DNA of 64,000 nt from Clostridiales bacterium (lineage in GTDB: Bacteria; Bacillota; Clostridia; Christensenellales; CAG-314), in NCBI GenBank assembly GCA_022508345.1, contig JAFLVK010000001.1, forward strand, positions 480,371-544,370, written 5' to 3'. Each line of letters opens with the position of its first letter. The stretch's first letter is position 1. Of the stretch, positions 38,507 through 47,981 are shown one piece after another. The position numbers and the translations under genes are program-made. Below the pieces are notes generated by a model. The model saw only the letters and a list, made by a program, of their open reading frames with translations. It searched no databases and was not told where the DNA came from.

Positions 38507-38644
38507 ATGCTTAAATATGATTACTTTAATAATGTAGAACACATGGAAGACTCCCACAGAGACCCCTGTGACATTTTCGAAGAACAACGCGCATATGTTT
38601 TTGCATTGGGACTTACAAATGCATGCTGCCAGATAGGCAAGTAA
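38507..38644 (+). CDS. Small ORF, 45 aa, unknown
   Basis: SD TTAGGAGGT 7 nt before ATG; MLKYDYFNNVEHMEDSHRDPCDIFEEQRAYVFALGLTNACCQIGK; followed by a strong hairpin. Below the ORF-track size cut-off. Confidence 0.65.
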   Translation: MLKYDYFNNVEHMEDSHRDPCDIFEEQRAYVFALGLTNACCQIGK

Positions 38645-38668
38645 AGCAACAATTTTTCGTTTACAGTA

Positions 38669-38714
38669 CAAATGCTCCGCAAAGGTTGTAATTTATCTAC
38701 CGTGCGGAGCATTT
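38669..38714 (+). terminator. Hairpin/terminator after small ORF
   Basis: AAATGCTCCGCA...TGCGGAGCATTTATAATTT. Confidence 0.55.
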
Positions 38715-38744
38715 ATAATTTATATAATTTAATTTTAGTTTATA

Positions 38745-38773
38745 TTGAAAGTTTGTTTGCGTTGTGATACAAT
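38745..38773 (+). promoter_or_regulatory. yhaO-like gene promoter, predicted leaderless
   Basis: TTGAAA, 17 nt, TGA-TACAAT (38768-38773), 7 nt to ATG 38781. Confidence 0.65.
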
Positions 38774-38780
38774 ATATGCT

Positions 38781-39815
38781 ATGAAAATATTGCACTGTGC
38801 AGATATTCATTTAGATTCGCCCCTTGTTGGCGTTGCGGATTCGGCATTGCGCAGGCACGAGCTGCTTGTTGCGCTAATGAACATGTCCGAATATGCCGAC
38901 AACAACGGAGTATCGGCTGTAATTGTCGCCGGCGACCTGTTCGACGACAGCTTTACCACGCTGCAAACGGTACAAAGCGTTGCGGAAATTGTAAAGACAA
39001 GCCGTGCGGACTGGTTTGTGCTGCGCGGAAATCACGGTGGGCGCTCCCCCTACGACAAGCTTGCCGAGCTTTGCCCCAAGGTGCACTTTTTCGGCGGCAG
39101 CTGGACGGCGTACAACCTTGACAACGTAACAATCGTCGGCAGTGAGCTTGGAAAGAACGACGTTGAGCTGTGGAGCAGACTGTCCTTGGACGCGTCACGG
39201 TACAATATAGTAGTTTTGCACGGAGATATTGACGATGCCCACTACGGGCTTATTGACAAGCGTGCATTGGCGGCAAGCTCCGCGCGTTACGTTGCGCTGG
39301 GTCACAGGCACGCATTTGCTCAGTATAAATTCGGCCGTGTTGCCGCTTGCTACAGCGGAGTGCTGGAGTCGCGCGGTTTTGACGAGCAAGCAGAAACGGG
39401 CTTTGTGGAAATCGACACCGACACGGACACAATTCGCTTTGTGAAGCAGGCAATTCGCTCGGTCGTCACCAGGCGCATTGACGTAACCAACATTTCCACC
39501 GATGTAGCATTGCAACGTGCAATATCCGATGCAATTGCAGATGTGGCACCGCGCAATTATCTAAACATTGTATTTTGCGGTAGCGTTGCAAGCGACTTGC
39601 ACATAGACACCGTTGCTAAACAGCAGCTGTTAAACAGATTTTTCGCATTGCGCATAAAGGACGAAACCACCGCTAAAGTAGACTTGGTATCCATCATGAA
39701 CGAAGTGTCGTTGCGCGGTGAATTTGTCAAGCTGGCAATGGACATCAAGGACGAAAAGCTCCGAGAGGAAATTGTAAAGCTTGGTCTTGCGGCACTCAGC
39801 GGAGGGAGCTTATGA
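38781..39815 (+). CDS. Metallophosphoesterase, SbcD/YhaO-like DNA exonuclease
   Basis: MKILHCADIHLDSPLVG, VAGDLFDDS, LRGNHGGRSPYD, VLHGD, ALGHRHAF. Confidence 0.88.
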   Translation: MKILHCADIHLDSPLVGVADSALRRHELLVALMNMSEYADNNGVSAVIVAGDLFDDSFTTLQTVQSVAEIVKTSRADWFVLRGNHGGRSPYDKLAELCPKVHFFGGSWTAYNLDNVTIVGSELGKNDVELWSRLSLDASRYNIVVLHGDIDDAHYGLIDKRALAASSARYVALGHRHAFAQYKFGRVAACYSGVLESRGFDEQAETGFVEIDTDTDTIRFVKQAIRSVVTRRIDVTNISTDVALQRAISDAIADVAPRNYLNIVFCGSVASDLHIDTVAKQQLLNRFFALRIKDETTAKVDLVSIMNEVSLRGEFVKLAMDIKDEKLREEIVKLGLAALSGGSL

Positions 39816-41383
39816 AAATAATTTCTCTTCACGTTGTGGCGTTTGGCAAGCTTAAAAATGTCGAGTTGAAGTTCAACAGTGGGCTAAACGTAATAAAGCA
39901 GGTCAATTCATTTGGTAAAACAACAATGGCAGGCTTTATCCGCGCCATGCTGTACGGATTTACCTACACGCGCACAAAGGGTGTTACCGACGTATCCCAC
40001 TTTGCACCTTGGGGAAGCACTGATAAATTCGGCGGAAGCATGGTAGTGGAGCACAATGGCGCACACATTCGCTTGGAACGCTTTTTCGGTGCGACAGCCC
40101 GTCAGGAATCGCTGAGCATCACAAACGAAAAAACAGGCGCTCCACTCAACTGGCAAAAGCAGCCCGGTGAAATGTTACTGGGTCTCACTGCGGAAAGCTA
40201 CGACCGTTCGGCATATTTCCCACAGGAAGCGGTGGAGCTTGCAAGCAACGAAAATTTGGACAGTCGCCTGGCAAACCTAGTAGAGGACACGGCGGAGGAT
40301 TTCGACAAGGTGCAGGACAATCTGCGCGCCTACAAGAAAAAACTGCGATATGAGCGCGGTTTAGGCGGTGAAATATACGAGCTGGAATGCAAAAAGCGTG
40401 AGCTAAGCGAGCAGCTCAACAGGGCGCAAAATGCCGAAAGAAGAGCCGCCGAAATTGACAAACGTCTTGCACAAATTGCACAGGATAGGGCGGCGTTGGC
40501 ACAACGACACGAGGAATACAGCCAACAGCTTGCCGAAGTGGTTGAAATAAAGGAAGAAAAGACCGAGCGCAAGTGGCACAAGGCTGTTGTGATAGCGGCA
40601 GTTGCCTTTATCTGTGTGGGAATAGTGCTTTCCGTGCTGGGCTTGCTTAAATTGGTTGCTGTAAGCCTCATGTATGCCGTCGGTATTCCGTTCATTATTT
40701 TGGGCATAGCTGCAATAATATACGAATATGCAGTGGACAGAAAATACAGGCGCGCGTTGATGGATGTGGAAAGCAAAAAGGAAGAATTGGCGCGCAACCG
40801 TACTGCGCAAAGCAACGTGTTGTCCGCCCTTACCCAACAGATGAGCGAGCTGGCAACGGAAACGGGGCGGCTCAGTGAGGAACGCAAGGGGCTTGTGTTC
40901 AACAGCGTTGAAGTAATGGACAGGCTGCTCACCGTGGAAGAGGAGCGCAAGGAGGCACTTCACCGCTACGAAGTGGCGGACGAGGTTAGCAAGCTGTTGG
41001 AGCAGGCAAAGGACAACCTGTCCTCGGGATATCTGCCCAGGCTGTGCGACCGTTGCAGTGCGCTGCTGCAGGAAATTACGCAAGGCAATTTCGCCGTGGT
41101 GGTGGACCGCAGCTTCACTGTAAGCATTCGCGAAAACGGACAAACAAAACCCATGTCGGAATTTTCACGCGGTATTCGCGAAATTACGCTGCTGTGTTTT
41201 CGCGTAGCCTTGTCGGAATTGCTTTACGACGGCGCTCTGCCCTTTGTCATTATCGACGACGCATTTGTCAACTTCGACGAAGACAACTTTGCACGGGCAA
41301 CAACGCTGTTGAAAAAGCTGTCGGCACACGCACAGGTAATTTACTTTACCTGCCACAATCGTACAGGCAACCTACTTAATTAA
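39812..41383 (+). CDS. SbcC/YhaN-like ATPase with central hydrophobic segments
   Basis: MKIISLHVVAFGKLKNVELKFNSGLNVIKQVNSFGKTTMAGFIRAMLYGF; C-terminal ABC motifs ...LPFVIIDDAFVNFDE; overlaps upstream gene by 4 nt. Confidence 0.85.
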   Translation: MKIISLHVVAFGKLKNVELKFNSGLNVIKQVNSFGKTTMAGFIRAMLYGFTYTRTKGVTDVSHFAPWGSTDKFGGSMVVEHNGAHIRLERFFGATARQESLSITNEKTGAPLNWQKQPGEMLLGLTAESYDRSAYFPQEAVELASNENLDSRLANLVEDTAEDFDKVQDNLRAYKKKLRYERGLGGEIYELECKKRELSEQLNRAQNAERRAAEIDKRLAQIAQDRAALAQRHEEYSQQLAEVVEIKEEKTERKWHKAVVIAAVAFICVGIVLSVLGLLKLVAVSLMYAVGIPFIILGIAAIIYEYAVDRKYRRALMDVESKKEELARNRTAQSNVLSALTQQMSELATETGRLSEERKGLVFNSVEVMDRLLTVEEERKEALHRYEVADEVSKLLEQAKDNLSSGYLPRLCDRCSALLQEITQGNFAVVVDRSFTVSIRENGQTKPMSEFSRGIREITLLCFRVALSELLYDGALPFVIIDDAFVNFDEDNFARATTLLKKLSAHAQVIYFTCHNRTGNLLN

Positions 41384-41439
41384 AGGTTTCGTCGGCTGTA
41401 CGTGGAAACAAAACGGAAAATAAAAAAAGAGGTGGATAT

Positions 41440-42237
41440 ATGAACTTTGAAAAATTCAGCAAAGAGATACGGCGCAACACATTGCGTTGCTTGCATTCTC
41501 AAGGCTCGGGACACGTGGGCGGATGCCTGTCCATAGTGGACGTACTGGCTGTACTGTACGGCAAGCACATGGACGTAGACCCTGCCAATCCCAAAAAGGA
41601 GGACCGCGACAAGCTTGTGCTCAGCAAGGGACACGCAGGCCCCGCGCTGTACGCAACATTGGCGCTAAAGGGCTTTTTCCCTGTGGAGTGGCTTGATACG
41701 CTCAACCAGCTTGGAACACGTCTTCCCAGCCACGTTAACATAAATCTTACCCCGGGCGTAGACATGACGGCAGGCAGCCTCGGTCAAGGCTTGTCCTGCG
41801 CATGCGGGCTTGCGCTTGCCAACAGGGCAAAGGGTATCGACAAGTTCGTGTACGTTATCACAGGCGACGGAGAGCTTCAGGAAGGTCAAAACTGGGAAGG
41901 CGCGATGTTTGCCGCAAACAAGCGCTTGAACATCATTGTGCTTGTAGACAACAACAAGCTGCAAATAGACGGCGCAACCAAGGACGTAATGAACGTGGAG
42001 AACATCGAGTCGAAGTTCGATGCATTTGGCTTTACAACACAGCGCGTTGACGGTCACGATCACAAGGCACTGGACAAAGCAATTGCCAGGGCAAAAAGGC
42101 AAAAAGGTCCGCAATGTATCATCATGGACACAGTCAAGGGCAAGGGCGTAAGCTTTTACGAGACAATGGGCGCAGGTGTACACAGCACAAACGTCAACGA
42201 CGAGCAGTACACATTGGCTCTTGAGGAATTGAAGTAA
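41440..42237 (+). CDS. Transketolase, N-terminal subunit
   Basis: GHVGGCLSIVDVLAVLYG, TPGVDMTAGSLGQGLSCA, ITGDGELQEGQNWE. Confidence 0.96.
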   Translation: MNFEKFSKEIRRNTLRCLHSQGSGHVGGCLSIVDVLAVLYGKHMDVDPANPKKEDRDKLVLSKGHAGPALYATLALKGFFPVEWLDTLNQLGTRLPSHVNINLTPGVDMTAGSLGQGLSCACGLALANRAKGIDKFVYVITGDGELQEGQNWEGAMFAANKRLNIIVLVDNNKLQIDGATKDVMNVENIESKFDAFGFTTQRVDGHDHKALDKAIARAKRQKGPQCIIMDTVKGKGVSFYETMGAGVHSTNVNDEQYTLALEELK

Positions 42238-42249
42238 AGGGGTGCAAAA

Positions 42250-43176
42250 ATGGAATTACGTAAACAATACATTGGCGAACTGTCTCGCCTGATGAAGGAA
42301 AATGACAAAATATTTATTCTTGACGCCGACCTTGGAGCTGCCGGCGGTACAACACCCCTGTACAAGGAATTTCCCGACAGGTGTGTAGACGTGGGCATAG
42401 CGGAGGCCAACATGGCATGTATTGCTGCGGGGCTGTCTGCAAGCGGATTTGTACCCTTTATACACAGCTTTGTTCCCTTTGTTGCAAGGAGAGCCCTGGA
42501 CCAGATAGCAGTGTCTGTAAGCTACTCGGAACAGAACGTAAGGATAGTAGGTTACGACCCCGGCGTACACACAACCTCCAACGGCGGTACGCACATGTCC
42601 TTTGAGGACGTGGCTACAATGCGCGCATTTTGCAACATTGCCGTTCTTGACATTGTGGACGGCGTGCAGCTCAAAAAAGCGCTCCCCTACATTGTGCAGC
42701 ACAAGGGACCCATGTACATCCGTTTTGTACGCAAGCAAACGGAGGAGCTATTTGACGACAGCTACGAATTCCGTTTCGGCAAGGCGGACAAGATTGCAAG
42801 CGGAAAGGATTTGACAATAGTTGCCAGCGGTACATCGCTGTTCGATGCAAAAAATGCTTGCGACATTCTCAAGAAAGACGGTATCAAGGTAGATTTGCTT
42901 GGTATACACACAGTAAAGCCGCTGGACAACAAGGCTATCTTAACCTCCGCCAAAAAGACGGGCGCTGTGCTAACGGTGGAAAACCACAGTATCCACGGCG
43001 GCTTGTATTCGGCAGTGTGCGAAGTGCTGTCGGCAGAGCACCCCACGCTGTGTGACGCGGTGGCAGTGCGCGACAAGCTCACCCAGGTAGGCAAGCTAAA
43101 CGATCTCAAGCGCGACTACGGCTTGACCGTTGAGGACATCGTTGCACGAGCAAAAGCATTGGTTGCAAAGAAATAA
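42250..43176 (+). CDS. Transketolase, C-terminal subunit
   Basis: DADLGAAGGTTPLYKEFPDRCVDVGIAEANM, GGTHMSFEDVATMR. Confidence 0.96.
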   Translation: MELRKQYIGELSRLMKENDKIFILDADLGAAGGTTPLYKEFPDRCVDVGIAEANMACIAAGLSASGFVPFIHSFVPFVARRALDQIAVSVSYSEQNVRIVGYDPGVHTTSNGGTHMSFEDVATMRAFCNIAVLDIVDGVQLKKALPYIVQHKGPMYIRFVRKQTEELFDDSYEFRFGKADKIASGKDLTIVASGTSLFDAKNACDILKKDGIKVDLLGIHTVKPLDNKAILTSAKKTGAVLTVENHSIHGGLYSAVCEVLSAEHPTLCDAVAVRDKLTQVGKLNDLKRDYGLTVEDIVARAKALVAKK

Positions 43177-43180
43177 CACA

Positions 43181-43214
43181 TTGCTCTCCTTGAAAAAAGG
43201 GGAGCAATTTTTTT
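43181..43214 (+). terminator. Rho-independent terminator
   Basis: TTGCTCTCC...GGGGAGCAATTTTTTT. Confidence 0.85.
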
Positions 43215-43346
43215 GTTATCGCGAGAATAATGAACGCCAAATCATTTTTTTTATTATAATTGCAAAATATTGACAAAGAAATAATATATATTATTATTGA
43301 GATATAAAACGAAAAGTTTTATCGTAATAAAAAAGAGGTGAAATTT

Positions 43347-44774
43347 ATGTATGACGTGTTAATCGTCGGAGCAGGCGTAGTAGGCTCGGCTGTTGCGAGA
43401 GAGCTTTCCCGCTATTCGCTGTCCGTTGCAGTCGTCGAAAAGGAATACGACGTGGCAATGGGCACAAGCAAGGCAAATTCGGGCATTGTTCACGCAGGCT
43501 TTGACGCAAAAACAGGCACAAACAAGGCTATTTACAACGTGTTGGGCGCAAGAATGTACCCCAAGCTTGCCGAGGAGCTTGATTTCCCCTATCGCGAAAA
43601 CGGCGCATTGGTGCTGTGCTTTGAGGAGAGTGGACGGGGCAAGTTAAACGAACTGCTGGAGCAGGGCAAGCGCAACGGCGTTAGCGGACTGTCAATCCTT
43701 GACGGGGATGAGGTCCGCGCAATGGAGCCCAACGTATCGGACAAGGTAGTTGCGGCGCTGTATGCCCAAACTTCGGCAATCGTCAGCCCCTACGAAATGA
43801 CGGTAGCGCTTGCAGAAAACGCTTGCGACAATGGGGTGGAATTTTTGCTTGGGCAAAAGGTTAGCCACATCAAAAAAAGCAAGCTTGGCTTTGACGTAAA
43901 GCTGAGTGACAGGACGGTCAGTGCCAAAGTTGTTGTCAACTGCGCGGGCGTATATGCCGACGAACTGTACAACGGCTTGACGGGACGTCAACAAATAAAG
44001 ATTGTTCCCCGCAAGGGCGAATACTGCTTGCTGGACAAAAAGTGCGGTTCTCTTACCGACAAAACACTGTTCCAGCTTCCGTCCAATATGGGCAAGGGCG
44101 TATTGGTTGCACCCACAACGCACGGTAACATCATCGTGGGACCAAGCGCCAACGACGTTTCCGATAAGGACGACATAGACACCACAATGGAGGCGTTGAA
44201 CTCCGTATTTGATACGGCAATGCTCAGCGTTCCAACCCTCAGCCGCAGAAATATCATCACTCAGTTTGCAGGGCTTCGTGCACACTCTGAGGGTGGCGAC
44301 TTCATCATCGGCGAAAGTGATGTTGCCAATTTCTACAACGTAGCAGGTATCGAATCACCGGGACTTACCGCTGCTCCTGCAATTGCGGTAGACGTTGCCG
44401 AAGAAATTGCAGCACGCTTGAACGCGGACAAAAAGCCCAACTTCAACCCCACAAGGCGCGGCATACCCTGCTTTGCCAAGATGAGCGACAGTGAACGTGA
44501 GCAGCTGATAGCGAAAAATCCTCTTTACGGTAAAATCGTGTGCCGTTGCGAAAACGTCACCGAGGGTGAAATTGTGGACAGCATACGCCGTCCGCTTGGC
44601 GCAACGGATTTGGACGGAGTAAAACGCCGTACCCGTGCGGGAATGGGCAGATGTCAGATGGGCTTCTGCACGCCGCGCATTATGGAAATACTGGCGCGCG
44701 AACTCAACGTAGATGCGACAAAAATTACCAAATACGGCAAAGGTAGCCATGTTGTGCTCGGGAGGACGGAATGA
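43347..44774 (+). CDS. FAD-dependent glycerol-3-phosphate dehydrogenase/oxidase-like with BFD-type [2Fe-2S] domain
   Basis: MYDVLIVGAGVVGSAVARELSRY; C-terminal VCRCENVTEGEI...RTRAGMGRCQMGFCTPRI. Confidence 0.88.
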   Translation: MYDVLIVGAGVVGSAVARELSRYSLSVAVVEKEYDVAMGTSKANSGIVHAGFDAKTGTNKAIYNVLGARMYPKLAEELDFPYRENGALVLCFEESGRGKLNELLEQGKRNGVSGLSILDGDEVRAMEPNVSDKVVAALYAQTSAIVSPYEMTVALAENACDNGVEFLLGQKVSHIKKSKLGFDVKLSDRTVSAKVVVNCAGVYADELYNGLTGRQQIKIVPRKGEYCLLDKKCGSLTDKTLFQLPSNMGKGVLVAPTTHGNIIVGPSANDVSDKDDIDTTMEALNSVFDTAMLSVPTLSRRNIITQFAGLRAHSEGGDFIIGESDVANFYNVAGIESPGLTAAPAIAVDVAEEIAARLNADKKPNFNPTRRGIPCFAKMSDSEREQLIAKNPLYGKIVCRCENVTEGEIVDSIRRPLGATDLDGVKRRTRAGMGRCQMGFCTPRIMEILARELNVDATKITKYGKGSHVVLGRTE

Positions 44775-46045
44775 AAAACTGTGATTTAGTAATTATCGGC
44801 GGTGGTCCTGCCGGGCTTGCCGCTGCAGTAGCTGCGCACGACGCAGGCGTAAAGGATTTGGTAATACTTGAGCGTGAACCCACGCTTGGCGGAATACTCA
44901 ACCAGTGCATACACAACGGTTTCGGCTTGCACACCTTCAAGGAGGAGCTTACAGGTCCCGAATATGCCGCTCGGTTTGAACAGATGGCGTACGACCGCAA
45001 CCTCAACTACAAGCTGGGCAGCACCGTTATCAATGTTACCAAGGATAGGGTTGTAACCTATGTAAGCGAAGAGGAAGGGTTGCAAAAGATATCCGCCAAG
45101 GCAGTGATACTCACCTGCGGATGCCGTGAACGTCCGCGCGGAGCAATCAACATACCGGGCGCGCGTGCAGCAGGCATTTTCTCCGCAGGCACAGCGCAAA
45201 AGCTGGTAAACATTCAGGGACTTATGCCGGGCAAGGAGGTTGTTATCCTCGGTTCGGGCGATATAGGTCTTATCATGGCGCGCCGCATGACGTTTGAGGG
45301 CGCCAAGGTCAAGGCAGTTGTGGAGCTAATGCCCTACAGCTCCGGTCTTAACAGAAACATCGTCCAGTGCCTCAACGACTTCAACATTCCGTTGAAGTTC
45401 TCACACACAGTTGTGGACATCAAGGCAACAGACGGACGTGTATCCTCCGTGGTTATCGCGCAGGTAGACGACAAATTGCGCCCCATCATGGAAACGGCGG
45501 AAGAAATTGCTTGCGACACATTGCTTTTGTCGGTAGGCTTGTTGCCCGAAAACGAGCTTGCAAGCTACGCTGACGTAGAAATTTCCCCCATAACAAACGG
45601 CGCAATCGTTGACGACAGAATGATGACAAGCGTGGAGGGTATCTTCGAATGCGGCAACGTACTGCACGTTCACGACCTTGTGGACTACGTCAGTGAAGAA
45701 AGCGCACACGCAGGCAGATGCGCAGCCAGCTACATTCTGTCACAAAACAGCAAAGTAACAGGCTACGTACCAACCGTCGGCACTAACGGCGTACGGTACG
45801 TTGTTCCGCAAAAGATTGCCAAAAACGACAGCGTTGAACCCATATCCTTGCGCATGCGCGTGGGCAACGTCTACAAAAACGTGGAAATTGCAGTGCTTTT
45901 GGACGGCGAAAAGGTAGCGTCGCGCAAAAAGCAAATTGTAACCCCGGGCGAAATGGAAACAATCGTATTAAACAGCGAAATTGTGGCAAAGGTAAAGATA
46001 GGTAAACAATTGGAAGTAACATTAAATGTGGGAGGTACCAAATAA
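44771..46045 (+). CDS. NAD(P)/FAD-dependent oxidoreductase
   Basis: DLVIIGGGPAGLAAAVAAHDAGV, GNVLHVHDLVDYVSEESAHAG; in glycerol operon. Confidence 0.9.
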   Translation: MKNCDLVIIGGGPAGLAAAVAAHDAGVKDLVILEREPTLGGILNQCIHNGFGLHTFKEELTGPEYAARFEQMAYDRNLNYKLGSTVINVTKDRVVTYVSEEEGLQKISAKAVILTCGCRERPRGAINIPGARAAGIFSAGTAQKLVNIQGLMPGKEVVILGSGDIGLIMARRMTFEGAKVKAVVELMPYSSGLNRNIVQCLNDFNIPLKFSHTVVDIKATDGRVSSVVIAQVDDKLRPIMETAEEIACDTLLLSVGLLPENELASYADVEISPITNGAIVDDRMMTSVEGIFECGNVLHVHDLVDYVSEESAHAGRCAASYILSQNSKVTGYVPTVGTNGVRYVVPQKIAKNDSVEPISLRMRVGNVYKNVEIAVLLDGEKVASRKKQIVTPGEMETIVLNSEIVAKVKIGKQLEVTLNVGGTK

Positions 46046-46404
46046 TGAAAGAGCTTATTTGTATCAACTGTCCGTTGGGCTGCCGCATGAATGTTGATGA
46101 CAGCAACATTGAAGACATCAAGGTTACGGGCAACACCTGCCTTAGGGGCGTGAAGTACGCAGTTAGCGAGGTTACCGCTCCCAAGCGCATGGTAACAAGC
46201 TCCGTACCTGTAACGGGGTCGTCCGTTAGCCGTGTGTCCGTCAAGACAACAAATCCTGTCCCCAAGGAAAAAATATTTGACGTATTGAAGCTTATCAAAA
46301 AGGTGCACGCTAAGGCGCCCGTTGCAATAGGAACTGTACTTTACCCCAACATTTGCGATGGTGTAGATCTAGTTGCTACCAGTGGCGCAACCAAGCTGGA
46401 TTAA
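46045..46404 (+). CDS. DUF1667 family protein
   Basis: MKELICINCPLGCRMNVDD, small Cys-containing protein between oxidoreductase and glpK. Confidence 0.85.
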   Translation: MKELICINCPLGCRMNVDDSNIEDIKVTGNTCLRGVKYAVSEVTAPKRMVTSSVPVTGSSVSRVSVKTTNPVPKEKIFDVLKLIKKVHAKAPVAIGTVLYPNICDGVDLVATSGATKLD

Positions 46405-46431
46405 CCCAGTTTGAACTAATAGGAGTTGTAC

Positions 46432-47913
46432 ATGAAATACATACTGGCTTTGGATCAAGGCACAACCAGCTCCCGCGCAATAGTGTTTAACCACAAGGGA
46501 GAGATTTTGGGTTCGGCTCAGCAGGAATTTCCGCAAATTTATCCCAAGAGCGGCTGGGTAGAGCACGACCCCAACGAAATACTGGGCAGTCAGGTGGGCG
46601 TTATACCGGAGGCACTTATCCGCGCAGGTGTCACCAGCGAAGATATTGCAGCCATCGGCATAACAAACCAACGTGAAACCACTATCGTGTGGGACAAAAA
46701 GACGGGCAGGCCCGTGTACAATGCAATAGTGTGGCAATGTCGCCGTACGGCAGAGTACTGCGAGCAGCTAAAGGCTCAAGGGCTGGACAAGGTTATTTAC
46801 GAAAAAACTGGACTTGTACTGGATGCATATTTTTCCGCAACCAAGCTGAAGTGGATACTTGACAACGTCAAGGGCGCAAGGGAAAAAGCCGTCAAGGGGC
46901 AATTGCTGTTTGGAACGGTGGACACCTACCTCATGTGGCACCTGTCAAAGGGCAAGATACACGCCACCGACTACACCAATGCGTCGCGTACAATGCTGTA
47001 CAACATTCACACGCTGCAGTGGGATACGGAATTGCTCAAGCTGTTCGACATCCCCGCAAGCATGCTACCTGCGGTGCACCCTTCCAGCTACAACTACGGT
47101 TTTGCCGACCACACAATCGTTGGCGCAAATATCCCCATTGCGGGGGTTGTCGGCGATCAGCAGGCGGCGCTGTTCGGTCAGCTGTGCGTAGACGTTGGCT
47201 CAATGAAAAATACCTACGGCACAGGCTGTTTCCTGCTTATGAACACAGGCGACAAGCCCGTAAGCTCCAGCGGACTTGTAACCACGCTTGCCGCTAGCTG
47301 CGACAACAAGCCGCAATACGTACTCGAAGGCAGTGTGTTTATGGGTGGAGCAATCGTGCAGTGGCTGCGCGACGAAATGCGCATGATACGCCAAGCATCC
47401 GACACCGAAACGTACGCAATGCGTGTTCCTGATACCAACGGTGTGTATCTTGTTCCCGCTTTCGTGGGACTGGGTGCGCCCTATTGGGATGCCAAGGTGC
47501 GCGGCACTGTGTACGGCTTGACACGCGGCACGAAAAAGGAACACTTTATCCGTGCGGCGCTTGAGGGCATTGCTTACCAGGTGTACGACGTTGCCAAGGC
47601 AATGGAAAAGGATTTGGGCAGCCCCATCACGTCGCTTAACGTCGACGGCGGAGCATCTGCCAACAACTTCCTGTTGCAGTTCCAGTCGGATATTTTGCGT
47701 ACCAACGTAGTGCGTCCCAAGGTGGTGGAAACAACTGCGCTTGGTGCATGCTACCTAGCTGGGCTTGCTGTCGGTTACTGGAAGGATATCGAACACATAA
47801 AGAAAAACAAGCAAATTGAGCGTACGTTTACCCCCTCGATGGATGAAACTTACGCTAAACAGCTGGTGGACGGCTGGTCACTTTGCATTGAAAGGTCACG
47901 CTACAAGGCGTAG
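46432..47913 (+). CDS. glpK: Glycerol kinase
   Basis: [54 protein letters not shown]. Confidence 0.98.
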   Translation: MKYILALDQGTTSSRAIVFNHKGEILGSAQQEFPQIYPKSGWVEHDPNEILGSQVGVIPEALIRAGVTSEDIAAIGITNQRETTIVWDKKTGRPVYNAIVWQCRRTAEYCEQLKAQGLDKVIYEKTGLVLDAYFSATKLKWILDNVKGAREKAVKGQLLFGTVDTYLMWHLSKGKIHATDYTNASRTMLYNIHTLQWDTELLKLFDIPASMLPAVHPSSYNYGFADHTIVGANIPIAGVVGDQQAALFGQLCVDVGSMKNTYGTGCFLLMNTGDKPVSSSGLVTTLAASCDNKPQYVLEGSVFMGGAIVQWLRDEMRMIRQASDTETYAMRVPDTNGVYLVPAFVGLGAPYWDAKVRGTVYGLTRGTKKEHFIRAALEGIAYQVYDVAKAMEKDLGSPITSLNVDGGASANNFLLQFQSDILRTNVVRPKVVETTALGACYLAGLAVGYWKDIEHIKKNKQIERTFTPSMDETYAKQLVDGWSLCIERSRYKA

Positions 47914-47981
47914 CAAGGGATGTTACACTTCGGCAGACGAAGTGCAAAAAATAACATTAAAAAAATATAGGAGGAACGAAA

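Noticed and set aside
38781-41383. YhaO/YhaN-like pair as a novel two-gene defence system
   Set aside because: Nuclease/ATPase pair matches known SbcCD/YhaON-type DNA repair organisation, and no other defence genes lie nearby.
43347-47913. Oxidoreductase-oxidoreductase-DUF1667-glpK as a new pathway
   Set aside because: This arrangement is a known glycerol/glycerol-3-phosphate operon type in Clostridia.
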